DNA of 64,000 nucleotides from NCBI GenBank assembly GCA_000014925.1, contig CP000474.1, positions 930,001-994,000 of the forward strand, written 5' to 3'. Each line of letters begins with the position of its first letter. Position 1 is the first letter of the stretch. The notes under the pieces are model-generated. The model was given only the letters and a program-made list of their open reading frames with translations. It made no database searches and had not been told where the DNA came from. This DNA is from Paenarthrobacter aurescens TC1. GTDB taxonomy: Bacteria > Actinomycetota > Actinomycetes > Actinomycetales > Micrococcaceae. The position numbers were made by a program, and so were the translations under genes. Below are positions 9,284 through 17,890 of this stretch, piece by piece.

Positions 9284-9321
9284 TGAACTGTTTGGCTCCT
9301 TTAGATGAACGTTAGTTGAAC
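9284..9321 (-). promoter_or_regulatory. PHO-box-like 11-bp direct repeats between phoU and senX3
   Basis: Read on the minus strand from 9321, the DNA divides into 11-nt units GTTCAACTAAC, GTTCATCTAAA, a degenerate unit, then GTTCACTGGTC. Three of four begin GTTCA and they are spaced 11, 22 and 33 nt. This is the layout of actinobacterial PhoP/RegX3 boxes. It fits autoregulation of phoU and senX3-regX3 by RegX3. Seen by eye; binding is inferred. Confidence 0.7.
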
Positions 9322-9380
9322 CGTCCGCGTTTGGCGCCGGATCACAGCATTGCCGTGTTTCCACAGCATAAGCTGGACAC

Positions 9381-10670
9381 GTGGATCCATTGCTCATAGG
9401 TGTCGTCGCTGGCCTCGTAGGCCTGTCGTTGGGCGTCTTTGGCATGCTCGCTTTCAGGATCAGCGAGCGGCAACGGAGCATCGTGGACCTGGACGTCAGC
9501 GAACCCCTGCTTCCTGAGGGTGCCGCGGAAGTGCTGTCCGTCGTCGGGCGTGCCTTTGTAGTAGTGGACGCGATCGACGGCGTGGTCCGTGCGAGTCCCG
9601 CAGCGTACGCGTACGGCCTGGTGCGCGGGCACACGGTGGTGCACAAGCAACTCCTGGACATGACCGCGAAGGTCCGCCGCGATGGCGTGATCCTTGAAGA
9701 GCAGTACGAGCTCCCGCGTGGTCCGTTGGGCAAGGGCACTATTGTGGTCCAGGTCCGGGCAGCCATGCTCGGTTGGGAATACATCGTGTTGCTGGCCGAC
9801 GACCGTACCGAGATCACCCGCACCGAGGAGATCCGCAACGACTTCGTGGCCAACGTGTCCCACGAGCTCAAGACCCCCGTCGGCGCCATATCGCTCCTGG
9901 CCGAGGCCCTCGAAGCGTCGCCCGATGACGAGGAAGCAGTGCGCCGCTTCGCTAAGCGCATGCACAAGGAGTCCGGCCGCTTGGCAGCCCTGGTCCAGGA
10001 CATCATTGAACTTTCCCGGCTGCAGGGCGCCAACGTCGCCCAGCAGGGGCACGCCGTGGACATCAATACCGTGATCACAGAAGCGGTGGACCGCTCGCAA
10101 CTGCCTGCAGAGAGCAAGAACATCCAGATAGTGGTGGGTGGACACTCCGACTCGCTTGTTTTCGGTGACCGCGATCTCCTGGTGACCGCGCTCCGCAACC
10201 TGATCGACAACGCCATCCGCTATTCCCCCGAAAACACGAGGGTTGGTGTCGGCGTCCGGACCCGCGAGGGCGTCGTCGCCATCTCGGTCACGGACCAAGG
10301 CGAAGGCCTCACCGCCGAGGACCAGGAACGTGTCTTCGAGCGTTTCTACCGCGTGGACGCGGCGCGATCCCGCCACACCGGTGGCACGGGCCTCGGGCTC
10401 AGCATCGTCAAGCACGTGGTGTCCAACCACGGCGGCGAGGTGACCGTGTGGTCCCAGCCCGGCCAAGGGTCAACGTTTACTATTCGCTTGCCGGAGATGG
10501 AAGGCCAGGACGACGACGCCGGCCTCCAGACTTCCGCTGCCACGGCAGCCGCGTCTTCCGAACTTCCGGCGACCACCGCCGTCGAGCCTCATCACGCGAT
10601 TGAACAACCCCATCACGTGAATCACCATAGGGGCGCCAGCGGCGCCCAAGAGCAAGGAGCCAGCGCTTGA
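9381..10670 (+). CDS. senX3: Phosphate-responsive sensor histidine kinase SenX3
   Basis: 429 residues. One N-terminal transmembrane helix (residues 4-25) and no large extracellular loop; a PAS-like region follows (about 45-145), then the dimerisation/phosphoacceptor domain with FVANVSHELKTPVGAI (His161), and a HATPase domain with N box LIDNAIRYSP, G1 DQGEGL, F box RFYR and G2 HTGGTGLGLSIVK. The C-terminal tail after about residue 375 is low complexity, with a His-rich end. It phosphorylates RegX3 when phosphate is low, PhoU restraining it; that role is from the family. GTG start; TTGA overlap with regX3. Confidence 0.93.
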   Translation: MDPLLIGVVAGLVGLSLGVFGMLAFRISERQRSIVDLDVSEPLLPEGAAEVLSVVGRAFVVVDAIDGVVRASPAAYAYGLVRGHTVVHKQLLDMTAKVRRDGVILEEQYELPRGPLGKGTIVVQVRAAMLGWEYIVLLADDRTEITRTEEIRNDFVANVSHELKTPVGAISLLAEALEASPDDEEAVRRFAKRMHKESGRLAALVQDIIELSRLQGANVAQQGHAVDINTVITEAVDRSQLPAESKNIQIVVGGHSDSLVFGDRDLLVTALRNLIDNAIRYSPENTRVGVGVRTREGVVAISVTDQGEGLTAEDQERVFERFYRVDAARSRHTGGTGLGLSIVKHVVSNHGGEVTVWSQPGQGSTFTIRLPEMEGQDDDAGLQTSAATAAASSELPATTAVEPHHAIEQPHHVNHHRGASGAQEQGASA

Positions 10671-11347
10671 GCCGGATTTTGATAGTGGAGGACGAAGAGT
10701 CCTTCAGCGACCCCTTGTCCTATCTTCTGGGCAAAGAGGGTTTCGACGTCGAGGTAGTGGATAACGGCAGCGACGCCTTGGTGGAATTTGACCGGAACGG
10801 TGCCGACCTCGTCCTTCTGGACTTGCAGTTGCCGGGAACGCCGGGGACGGAAGTGTGCCGGCAGCTCCGGCAACGTTCCAGTGTCCCCGTCATCATGCTG
10901 ACGGCCAAAGACTCCGAGATCGACAAGGTTGTTGGGCTGGAGCTCGGCGCGGACGACTACGTCACCAAGCCGTATTCCTCCCGCGAGCTCGTGGCCCGAG
11001 TCCGAGCGGTGCTTCGCCGGCAGGGCGAGCCGGAGGAGCTCATCACGTCCACGGTGCAGGCCGGTCCTGTCCGCATGGACATCGAACGCCACGTGGTGAG
11101 CGTCAACGGTGTGCAGGTTTCCCTGCCGCTTAAGGAGTTCGAGCTGTTGGAGATGCTGCTCCGAAACTCAGGCCGGGTACTGACGCGTGGCCAGTTGATC
11201 GACCGTGTGTGGGGCTCGGACTACGTGGGTGACACCAAGACATTGGACGTCCATGTGAAGCGGCTCCGTAGCAAGATCGAGCCGGATCCCTCCGCTCCCC
11301 GATACCTGGTAACTGTGCGCGGCCTGGGCTACAAGTTCGAGCCGTAA
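10667..11347 (+). CDS. regX3: Response regulator RegX3 (OmpR/PhoB family)
   Basis: 226 residues. The receiver domain has the acidic pair ED at residues 8-9, phosphoacceptor Asp52 in LVLLDLQLPG, Thr in MLTAKD and Lys in VTKPYSS; the C-terminal winged helix ends with the usual LDVHVKRLRSKIE...RGLGYKF. TTG start overlapping the senX3 stop by 4 nt, so the partners are translationally coupled. It should bind the PHO-box-like repeats upstream of senX3 and activate phosphate-starvation genes. Confidence 0.95.
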   Translation: MSRILIVEDEESFSDPLSYLLGKEGFDVEVVDNGSDALVEFDRNGADLVLLDLQLPGTPGTEVCRQLRQRSSVPVIMLTAKDSEIDKVVGLELGADDYVTKPYSSRELVARVRAVLRRQGEPEELITSTVQAGPVRMDIERHVVSVNGVQVSLPLKEFELLEMLLRNSGRVLTRGQLIDRVWGSDYVGDTKTLDVHVKRLRSKIEPDPSAPRYLVTVRGLGYKFEP

Positions 11348-11374
11348 AGATCGCTGCACCGGCGCTGCGCACAA

Positions 11375-11420
11375 ACAAACAAGGAAGGGTCCCGCCGAGG
11401 CGGGACCCTTCCTTGTTTGT
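11375..11420. terminator. Long perfect hairpin after regX3
   Basis: Arms 11375-11395 and 11400-11420 pair over 21 bp with a 4-nt loop. It lies between the convergent regX3 and lipoprotein genes. A-rich left and T-rich right ends make it work in both directions. Confidence 0.88.
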
Positions 11421-11442
11421 GTCGCTTGTGGCTTCCTGCCTG

Positions 11443-11994
11443 CTAGTGTCCGGCGGCCGGGGCCTCCGAGGACGTAGCTGTGGACGTCGGCGTTGCCGTC
11501 GGGGTCGGCGTGGTGGGCAGGTACTTGGCGTACTCGGGCAGGGTGCCGTCAACCACGGGGACGTTGACCGTAGCGGAGTCGGATCCACTGCGGATGGTGA
11601 TCGGGGTCAGGCCGCCGGGGATGACACCCGCGGTGCTGAGGATCGCTGCATCCGCGGTGTCATTCAGGTACGTCTCCGCGTTGGCCTTGACCGGGATTTC
11701 GGTCTGGGCTCCGTTGGCACCGCTCATGGTGAGGGTGGCGTCGGTGCCGGAGGTGTTGAAGACGGCGCCGATGACGCGGCCGGGCTCGTTCTCGCCCGAC
11801 GCAACAATCAGGATGTTGCGCAACTGCAGGGGACCGAGATCAGCTTTGATCCCGTCCGATGCCGAGTATTGGTGGGTAGTCTGCTGGGCGTTGACGAATC
11901 CACAGCCGGTGACGGACAGAAGACCGACGCCGATTGCAGCCGCCGCAATTGCCAGCTTGCCGCGCTGGACAGGGTTCATCGCAGTATTGCGCAC
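11443..11994 (-). CDS. LpqE-like lipoprotein
   Basis: 183 residues with a signal peptide ending in a lipobox (SVTGC at about residues 27-31), hence anchored outside the membrane. The middle is beta-rich (DLGPLQLRNILIVASGE, VIGAVFNTSG, IPVKANAETYLN) and resembles the copper-chaperone-like fold of the LpqE/DUF461 group; the tail is a Thr/Pro/Ala-rich low-complexity linker. Divergent position next to carD is the same as for lpqE in Mycobacterium tuberculosis, and that synteny is the main reason for the name. The copper-binding methionine/histidine cluster of true PCuAC proteins is not evident, so a role in copper is not claimed. Confidence 0.68.
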   Translation of the reverse strand: MRNTAMNPVQRGKLAIAAAAIGVGLLSVTGCGFVNAQQTTHQYSASDGIKADLGPLQLRNILIVASGENEPGRVIGAVFNTSGTDATLTMSGANGAQTEIPVKANAETYLNDTADAAILSTAGVIPGGLTPITIRSGSDSATVNVPVVDGTLPEYAKYLPTTPTPTATPTSTATSSEAPAAGH

Positions 11995-12272
11995 GACACC
12001 TACTCCTCAAGAGTCATTGGAACACTTTTCAGCCATAGCCTATCGGCAAACCCGCCAAAATAAGGATTCGGGAAGGCTATGTGGCGCCATCAACGGAAGA
12101 GATCTTGCTCGCACTTTGATTGCCATGAGCATCTTTCCCCGAATACGTCAAGACCTTGGAGGAAGTCGTTTAAGGCCTTATTCCCTTTATTGGCGCGGCA
12201 GGAGGGCCTGTGTGATGCCAGTCGTATGCCTTAATCGTGATAGACTAATCTGCGGGAAAGGGGAAAGTCCAC

Positions 12273-12755
12273 ATGGTTTTTGAGGTCGGCGAGACAGTAG
12301 TTTACCCTCACCACGGTGCAGCAAAAATTGAGGAAATCAAGATGCGCACCATCAAGGGCGAAGAGAAGATGTATCTCAAGCTCAAGGTGGCTCAGGGTGA
12401 TCTGACCATTGAAGTTCCAGCAGAGAACGTTGACCTTGTTGGGGTCCGGGACGTAGTGGGCAAAGAAGGCTTGGAGCACGTATTTGACGTTCTCCGCGCC
12501 GAGTTCACTGAAGAGCCTACCAACTGGTCGCGTCGTTACAAGGCGAACCTGGAGAAGCTTGCTTCGGGCGATGTCATCAAGGTGGCAGAGGTCGTTCGCG
12601 ATCTTTGGCGTCGTGATCACGATCGCGGCCTTTCCGCAGGTGAGAAGCGGATGCTGGCCAAGGCGCGGCAGATTCTGATTTCAGAACTGGCCCTGGCTGA
12701 GAAGACAGACGAAGAGAAGGCCGCAAGCGTTCTCGACGAGGTCTTGGCTTCCTAA
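12273..12755 (+). CDS. carD: CarD-family RNA polymerase-binding regulator
   Basis: 160 residues. The N-terminal Tudor-like RNAP-interaction domain starts [20 protein letters not shown]; the C-terminal helical domain includes the conserved [13 protein letters not shown] segment with the tryptophan that touches the promoter fork, and [17 protein letters not shown]. It stabilises open complexes at rRNA and other promoters through RNAP beta. ATG 12273 is preceded by GGGAAAGGGGAAAG. A hairpin with a T-run ends the gene before ispD. Confidence 0.95.
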   Translation: MVFEVGETVVYPHHGAAKIEEIKMRTIKGEEKMYLKLKVAQGDLTIEVPAENVDLVGVRDVVGKEGLEHVFDVLRAEFTEEPTNWSRRYKANLEKLASGDVIKVAEVVRDLWRRDHDRGLSAGEKRMLAKARQILISELALAEKTDEEKAASVLDEVLAS

Positions 12756-12764
12756 GAAAATTGA

Positions 12765-12801
12765 GCCCGGTGGTGCGAATGCGCCGCCGGGTTTCTTTTT
12801 G
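12765..12801 (+). terminator. Rho-independent terminator after carD
   Basis: CCCGGTGGTGC pairs with GCGCCGCCGGG (two G-T wobbles) around a short loop, followed by TTTCTTTTT. It separates carD from ispD, so the isoprenoid genes need their own promoter or read-through. Confidence 0.8.
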
Positions 12802-12842
12802 CCACGCGCCGGGTTTCATTTCTCACAAGTACTCTGGTGATC

Positions 12843-13625
12843 ATGAGTACTCCTTCCAAGCGCGCCGTCACGGCCGTGATCGTGGTTGCTGCCGGCTCCG
12901 GTGAACGCCTCGGCTACGGCATGCCCAAAGCCCAGGTTCCGCTGGGTGGCGAAACCATTTTGATGCATGCCCTTCGCGGTGTGGTTGCCTCTGATGTTGC
13001 GCGCCAGATCTGCGTCGCCGTGCCCAAAGGGGACACCGCCCTGCGCGAGTCGATCTCCGAGTTCACTATTGACCTGGTGGACGGCGGCCCCGAGATTTCG
13101 GTTGTCGACGGCGGTTCCTCCCGCGCGGATTCCGTCCGGGCCGCCATGGCTGCTTTGGAGGACGGAACGGAACTTGTTCTGGTCCATGACGCCGCCCGCG
13201 CCCTGACCCCGGAACGGGTTTTCCAGCGTGTCTCCGACGCCTTGGCCTCCGGCGCTAAGGCCGTCATTCCCACCATGCCGGTGGTGGACACCATCAAGAC
13301 CGTTGCCGAGACGAACGGCTCAGACGCGTCCATCGCCCCGGAAGTGGTCACGGGAACAGCTCCCCGCGAACAGCTCCGGGCCGTACAGACCCCGCAGGGC
13401 TTCGAGCTGGCCGTCCTGCGCAGGGCACACGAAGCGGCCGGGCTGTTCGACGACAAGCAATCCGCAGCTGTCACCGACGACGCCATGCTGGTGGAGCTCC
13501 TGGGCGTTCCCGTCCACGCTGTCCGTGGGGCCAGCCAGTCACTCAAGATCACCACGCCCCTGGATCTGATCATTGCCGAAGGCTTGTTGGAAGGTCCCCT
13601 GGGAATTCGTTGGGTGGAAGGCTGA
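12843..13625 (+). CDS. ispD: 2-C-methyl-D-erythritol 4-phosphate cytidylyltransferase
   Basis: About 260 residues; third step of the MEP isoprenoid pathway, joining CTP and methylerythritol phosphate. The nucleotide-binding motif [23 protein letters not shown] is present, though it is split by a short variation, and VHDAARAL and RAVQTPQGF are the substrate motifs. No clear ribosome site separates GTG 12837 from ATG 12843; the ATG is preferred. The TGATG junction couples it to ispF. Confidence 0.94.
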   Translation: MSTPSKRAVTAVIVVAAGSGERLGYGMPKAQVPLGGETILMHALRGVVASDVARQICVAVPKGDTALRESISEFTIDLVDGGPEISVVDGGSSRADSVRAAMAALEDGTELVLVHDAARALTPERVFQRVSDALASGAKAVIPTMPVVDTIKTVAETNGSDASIAPEVVTGTAPREQLRAVQTPQGFELAVLRRAHEAAGLFDDKQSAAVTDDAMLVELLGVPVHAVRGASQSLKITTPLDLIIAEGLLEGPLGIRWVEG

Positions 13626-14182
13626 TGACACAGAACCAGAACATGGTGCTTCCCCGTACCGGCGTTGGCATAGACGTCCATGCGTTCGCCCCCGAAGACC
13701 ACCCGCAGCCGCTGTGGCTGGGCGGGCTCTTCTGGGAAGGCGAGCAAGGACTTTCAGGGCATTCCGACGGCGATTGCGTCGCCCACGCCGCCGCCGACGC
13801 ACTCTTCTCCGCATGCGGAATCGGTGACCTGGGCACGCACTTCGGCACGGACCGTCCTGAGTTCGCCGGAGCCTCCGGCGTCAAGCTCCTCAGTGAAGCG
13901 GCACGCATTGTGCGCGCCGCAGGCTTCGAGATCGGCAACGTCGCAGTGCAATTCGTGGCTAACCGCCCCAAATTCGGGCCGCGCCGGGAAGAATCCCAGC
14001 GGGTCCTCAGCGAGGCCGCAGGTGCGCCGGTCAGCGTCACGGCAACTACCAGCGACGGACTGGGATTCACGGGCCGGGGCGAAGGAATTTCCGCTGTTGC
14101 CACAGCCCTCGTTTACCCGGTTTCCGCACATGAGGTGGCGGCAGCCGAGCCGGGTCCCGCGAAAGGTGCGCCTCATGGTTAA
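13625..14182 (+). CDS. ispF: 2-C-methyl-D-erythritol 2,4-cyclodiphosphate synthase
   Basis: 185 residues; makes the cyclodiphosphate in the MEP pathway as a trimer with zinc. The metal site GIDVHAF, the [14 protein letters not shown] motif and the [18 protein letters not shown]-terminal motif are intact. Starts one base into the ispD stop (TGATG). About 20 residues extend past the usual C-terminus, into which the next gene's start is nested. Confidence 0.95.
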   Translation: MTQNQNMVLPRTGVGIDVHAFAPEDHPQPLWLGGLFWEGEQGLSGHSDGDCVAHAAADALFSACGIGDLGTHFGTDRPEFAGASGVKLLSEAARIVRAAGFEIGNVAVQFVANRPKFGPRREESQRVLSEAAGAPVSVTATTSDGLGFTGRGEGISAVATALVYPVSAHEVAAAEPGPAKGAPHG

Positions 14183-14528
14183 GCCGGGCGCCGGCGTCGT
14201 GCGTTCCGCTGTGGTGTCTGCAGGCTTGGCCGCATCTCTCCTGCTGAGCGGTTGCGGAGGGACGCCAAAGATGGATGTAACAGCCAGCTGCGAATTCCTG
14301 AACAACGACACCTTCAAGCCCGAAGGCAACCAGCAGCAGCAATCCAAGCAAATCGCCGCCCACTATCACGAGATCGCGGACAAACTCGCTCCGGAGATCG
14401 GAAATCCCATCAAGGAAATGGCCGCGATCATGGACGAAGCAGCGGGTTCATCGCTCGGGGCAGCCACCCAAGACCAGCAGGAGAAGCTCAAGGTGCAGTT
14501 CAACAAGATCGGCGAATACTGCAAGTAG
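14175..14528 (+). CDS. Small putative lipoprotein, function unknown
   Basis: 117 residues beginning 8 nt inside the ispF 3' end, after a possible ribosome site (AAAGGTG). A signal peptide with lipobox (LLLSGC) predicts an anchored extracytoplasmic protein. The mature part is short, helical and Gln/Lys-rich with two cysteines (TASCEF and EYCK at the C-terminus) that could form a disulfide. No family is recognised. Codon use matches its neighbours and it sits between ispF and cysS in the same operon. Confidence 0.7.
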   Translation: MVKPGAGVVRSAVVSAGLAASLLLSGCGGTPKMDVTASCEFLNNDTFKPEGNQQQQSKQIAAHYHEIADKLAPEIGNPIKEMAAIMDEAAGSSLGAATQDQQEKLKVQFNKIGEYCK

Positions 14529-14563
14529 GCAGGTCACGCCGCGTCATCGGCTAATCTGGAGCG

Positions 14564-16018
14564 GTGACCCTGCGCTTCTATGACACCGCCTCCGCCGAAG
14601 TCCGCGACTTCGTTCCCCTCGAAGACGGCAAGGCCAGCGTGTACTACTGCGGGGCCACTGTCCAAGGAATGCCGCATGTGGGCCACGTCAGGTCGGCCAT
14701 CGCCTTCGACCAACTGACCCGCTGGCTCGAATTCCGCGGCCTCCGGGTTACCGTGGTGCGCAACGTCACGGACATCGACGACAAGATACTGGCCAAGTCC
14801 GCCCAATCCTTCGGGCCGGACTGGGACGCGGAACCGTCAGCGCGCCAAACCGAAGAGTGGTGGGCCCTGGCGTACCGCTACGAGCAGGAATTCGAGAATG
14901 CCTACGAGTCCCTGGGCGTCCAACGGCCCACGTACGAGCCCCGTGCCACTGGCCACATCCCGGAAATGCATACGCTCATCCAGCGGCTCATCGACCGCGG
15001 CCATGCCTACCCCGCACTTGACGATTCCGGCGACGTCTACTTCGACGTCCGCTCTTGGAGCAAATACGGCTCGCTGACGCGGCAGAATATTGACGACATG
15101 CAGGGCGCGCCCGACGCCGACCCTCGCGGCAAGCGCGATCCGCGCGACTTCGCGTTGTGGAAGGGTTTCAAAGACGGTGAGCCCGTCACTGCCAAGTGGG
15201 AGTCCCCATGGGGCGCCGGTCGTCCCGGATGGCACCTCGAGTGCTCCGCCATGGTCACCAAGTACCTGGGCCCACGGTTCGATATCCACGGTGGGGGACT
15301 GGACCTTCGCTTCCCGCACCACGAGAACGAGATGGCCCAATCCCAGGCCGCCGGCGACGAGTTCGCCAACTTCTGGATGCACAACGGCATGGTCACCTAC
15401 GAGGGTGAAAAGATGTCCAAATCCATCGGCAATACGGTGAGCCCGGCCGAGATGCTCGAACTCGCCTCACCCCGCGTGGTTCGCTACTACCTCGGCCAGG
15501 CACATTACCGCTCCATCCTCGACTACCGGCCTACCTCGCTGCAGGAGGCCGCCGCCGCCGTCGAGCGCATTGATGGCTTCATCCACAAGGCATCTTCCAA
15601 GGTAGGCACGGGCGCGCCAGACGTTTCCCCGCAGGCCAACATGCCCGCGGCTTTCATCGCAGCCATGGACGACGACCTCAACGTTCCCCAAGCCCTGGGT
15701 GTGCTGCACGAAACTGTGCGGGCCGGCAACACCGCCCTGGCTTCCGGTGACCTTGAAGGCGCCAAAGCGGCCCTCTACAGTGTTCTTTCCATGACCGAGG
15801 TGCTCGGCCTGGATTCAGTCAAGCGTCCGGAAGCTGTCCAAGGACGCGAGCACGCCGCCTTGGAAGTGCTGATCGAAGCTCAACTCGAAGCCCGAGCCGC
15901 CGCCCGGGCCAACAAGGACTGGGCCGCGTCCGACGCAATCCGCGACACACTCGCCGCCGCCGGCGTCGTCGTCGAAGATGGTGCGGACGGCGCCACCTGG
16001 AGCCTCAAGCGCGACTGA
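14564..16018 (+). CDS. cysS: Cysteinyl-tRNA synthetase
   Basis: 484 residues, class Ia. The HIGH motif appears as PHVGH within [15 protein letters not shown], whose Cys is the first zinc ligand; the others are in GWHLECSAM and HHENE. The KMSKS motif is [10 protein letters not shown]. The helical DALR and C-terminal anticodon domain follow. GTG start. The carD-ispD-ispF-cysS-rlmB order is the mycobacterial one. Confidence 0.96.
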   Translation: MTLRFYDTASAEVRDFVPLEDGKASVYYCGATVQGMPHVGHVRSAIAFDQLTRWLEFRGLRVTVVRNVTDIDDKILAKSAQSFGPDWDAEPSARQTEEWWALAYRYEQEFENAYESLGVQRPTYEPRATGHIPEMHTLIQRLIDRGHAYPALDDSGDVYFDVRSWSKYGSLTRQNIDDMQGAPDADPRGKRDPRDFALWKGFKDGEPVTAKWESPWGAGRPGWHLECSAMVTKYLGPRFDIHGGGLDLRFPHHENEMAQSQAAGDEFANFWMHNGMVTYEGEKMSKSIGNTVSPAEMLELASPRVVRYYLGQAHYRSILDYRPTSLQEAAAAVERIDGFIHKASSKVGTGAPDVSPQANMPAAFIAAMDDDLNVPQALGVLHETVRAGNTALASGDLEGAKAALYSVLSMTEVLGLDSVKRPEAVQGREHAALEVLIEAQLEARAAARANKDWAASDAIRDTLAAAGVVVEDGADGATWSLKRD

Positions 16019-16098
16019 CAAACCGGCGCGACGGCCGAATTGCATCGGGTCAGTAGACTTGATTCCAGACTTACTCACAAAATCAAGGATGGAATCTC

Positions 16099-17091
16099 AT
16101 GGCCAATAATGGTCGCCGGTCGGTCAAGCAGAAGAAGGGCCCCACCACCGGAACCGGTGGCCACGGCCGCAAGGCCCTGGAGGGCAAGGGTCCCACGCCC
16201 AAGGCGGAGGAACGCACCTACCACAAGGCATACAAGAACAAGCAGCTGGCTGAGCGCTCCGCTGCCAAGCGCGGATCGGGCACCCGTCCCGGTGGCGCCG
16301 GCGCCCGCTCGGGTCCCAAGGGCCGTGCAACTGAAGAGCTGGTGACGGGCCGTAACTCGGTGGTCGAGGCTCTCCGCGCCGGGATCCCGGCCAAGGCTTT
16401 GCACGTCGCCATCCGCATCGAGATGGACGACCGCGTCAAAGAATCCCTCAAACTCGCTGCCGAGCGCGGTATCCCGCTGCTCGAAACGGGCAAGGTTGAG
16501 CTGGACCGCATGACCGAGGACGCCGTGCACCAGGGCCTCGTACTGCAAATCCCGCCGTACGAATACGAGGACGCTTACGACCTCGCCGAGGAAACCCTCG
16601 CCAAGTGGAAGAAGGGGCACATCTCCAACGCCCCCATCTTCGTTGCACTGGACGGCATCACCGACCCCCGCAACCTCGGCGCGATCATCCGCTCCGTCTC
16701 CGCGTTCAGCGGCCACGGTGTGATCGTCCCCGAGCGTCGCTCCGTCGGCGTCACGGCGTCCGCATGGAAGACCAGTGCCGGTGCTGCTGTCCGCGTTCCG
16801 GTAGCACGTGCCGCGAACCTCAACAACGCACTCAAACAGTTCAAGAACATGGGCATCTACGTTCTTGGCCTGGACGGCGACGGCGATGTCTCACTGCCTG
16901 ACCTTACTGTTGCAACCGAGCCCGTCTGCATCGTGGTCGGTTCCGAAGGCAAGGGCCTGAGCAGGCTTGTCCGCGAAAACTGCGACCAGATCGTCTCGAT
17001 CCCCATCGACTCCGCCATGGAGTCGCTCAATGCCTCCATGGCCGTTGGAATCTCGCTGTACGAAGTGTCGAGGCAGCGGGCCGTTAAGTAA
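16099..17091 (+). CDS. rlmB: 23S rRNA (guanosine(2251)-2'-O)-methyltransferase RlmB
   Basis: 330 residues. The first ~80 are a basic Gly/Lys/Arg-rich tail typical of actinobacterial RlmB; a substrate-binding domain begins GRNSVVEALRAG, and the SpoU/TrmH knot carries motif 1 DGITDPRNLGAIIRS, motif 2 VVGSEGKGLSRLV and motif 3 ESLNASMAVGISLYEV. It methylates the ribose of G2251 in the peptidyl-transferase P loop. ATG is preceded by AAGGATGG. Last gene of its operon. Confidence 0.93.
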   Translation: MANNGRRSVKQKKGPTTGTGGHGRKALEGKGPTPKAEERTYHKAYKNKQLAERSAAKRGSGTRPGGAGARSGPKGRATEELVTGRNSVVEALRAGIPAKALHVAIRIEMDDRVKESLKLAAERGIPLLETGKVELDRMTEDAVHQGLVLQIPPYEYEDAYDLAEETLAKWKKGHISNAPIFVALDGITDPRNLGAIIRSVSAFSGHGVIVPERRSVGVTASAWKTSAGAAVRVPVARAANLNNALKQFKNMGIYVLGLDGDGDVSLPDLTVATEPVCIVVGSEGKGLSRLVRENCDQIVSIPIDSAMESLNASMAVGISLYEVSRQRAVK

Positions 17092-17099
17092 CCCTTGCC

Positions 17100-17214
17100 A
17101 AGGCGCCGCAAGCGCCAAGCAGTCCTCATGAAGGCGCCGCAAGCGCCATCCTCCGCGTGCTCGCTCGTTCTTCGCTTAGACGCACGCTTCCGGATGGCCC
17201 TTGCGGCGCCTTTT
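17100..17214 (+). terminator. rlmB terminator with duplicated left arm
   Basis: The 18-mer AAGGCGCCGCAAGCGCCA occurs twice in direct orientation (17100-17117 and 17131-17148), and its near-exact reverse complement (17 of 18) is at 17195-17212, ending in TTTT. The inner pairs GCCATCC/GGATGGC and GCGTGC/GCACGC extend the second arm's hairpin. Either left copy could pair with the single right arm. Confidence 0.7.
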
Positions 17215-17240
17215 CGCATGCCCAGCACGGTGTCCCGACG

Positions 17241-17449
17241 CTCTCTCACATCCCTCGGGCTTGGGCCGGACGCTCTCTCATGTCCCTCGGGTTTGGGCGG
17301 GTCGCTCTCTCACGTCCCTCGGGTTTGGGCGGGTCGCTCTCTCATGTCCCTCGGGTTTGGGCGGGTCGCTCTCTCATGTCCCTCGGGTTTGGGCGGGTCG
17401 CTCTCTCATGTCCCTCGGGTTTGGGCGGGTCGCTCTCTCATGTCCCTCT
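17241..17449 (+). repeat. Array A: seven tandem 32-bp repeats
   Basis: CTCTCTCA recurs at 17241, 17273, 17305, 17337, 17369, 17401 and 17433, exactly every 32 bases. The unit opens with CTCTCTCAYRTCCCTCGGG and continues with a G-rich spacer; units 2 to 6 are nearly identical. Open frames through the array come from its periodicity and are not genes. Same core and period as arrays at 17674 (inverted) and 49978. Confidence 0.95.
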
Positions 17450-17459
17450 TGGAAGTCCT

Positions 17460-17645
17460 CTACTTTCCCAGGAACTCGACCTCGGCTTTCAGCCGCACGC
17501 TCTCGGCCAGCGCCTACTGATGCTACTCCCATGCCAAGGGCCCACGAACGGGCACCGGGGCCAGCGCCGGACCGCCAGAAGAACGCCTCCGGGCCCGCGA
17601 GAGCCAGTTTCCTAGGGCGCTTTCCGCGACCTCGATCGCCTCACC
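17460..17645 (-). pseudogene. Relic of an IS3-family transposase OrfA
   Basis: On the minus strand one frame reads GEAIEVAESALGNWLSRARR, close to the helix-turn-helix end of IS3 OrfA (usually '..ELGV..GTLGNWV...R'), and stops at 17523. After a frame change the DNA continues as ALAESVRLKAEVEFLGK and stops at 17460, matching the leucine-zipper end of OrfA. Frameshift, stops and lack of orfB or terminal repeats make it a decayed fragment. The match is by recognition of family sequence only. It lies exactly between the two repeat arrays. Confidence 0.5.
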
Positions 17646-17673
17646 GAGAGGGATGGCTGGAAGGGCTGGGGAT

Positions 17674-17888
17674 GTGAGAGAGGGATGGCTGGGAGGGCTG
17701 GGGATGTGAGAGAGGGAGGGCTGGGGATGTGAGAGAGGGATGGCTGGGAGGGCTGGGGATGTGAGAGAGGGAGGGCTGGGGATGTGAGAGAGGGAGGGCT
17801 GGGAGGGCTGGGGTTGTGAGAGAGGGATGGCTGGGAGGGCTGGGGATGTGAGAGAGGGATGGCTGGAAGGGCTGGGGATGTGAGAGAG
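17674..17888 (-). repeat. Array B: eight copies of the 32-bp repeat, inverted, with 23-bp variants
   Basis: GTGAGAGAG occurs on the plus strand at 17674, 17706, 17729, 17761, 17784, 17816, 17848 and 17880: five steps of 32 and two of 23. Read on the minus strand each unit begins CTCTCTCACATCCCC and continues with a C-rich, almost G-free spacer. The last unit abuts the stop codon of the amidase gene. It shares core and period with array A but a different spacer. Confidence 0.95.
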
Positions 17889-17890
17889 CG

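Noticed and set aside
9193..10216. An upstream extension of phoU to 559 codons
   Set aside because: The extension is antisense to senX3 and Ser/Thr/Arg-rich without a fold; GTG 9190 has a good ribosome site and starts the conserved PhoU sequence.
17095..17677. Several overlapping plus-strand frames of 140-158 codons with repeated SLMSLGFGR-type units
   Set aside because: They are produced by the 32-bp repeat, which keeps three frames open; there is no ribosome site and no protein-like composition outside the repeats.
17241..17888. A CRISPR array
   Set aside because: The intervals between cores are themselves near-identical within each array, and no cas gene is nearby. These are tandem repeats, not repeat-spacer units.
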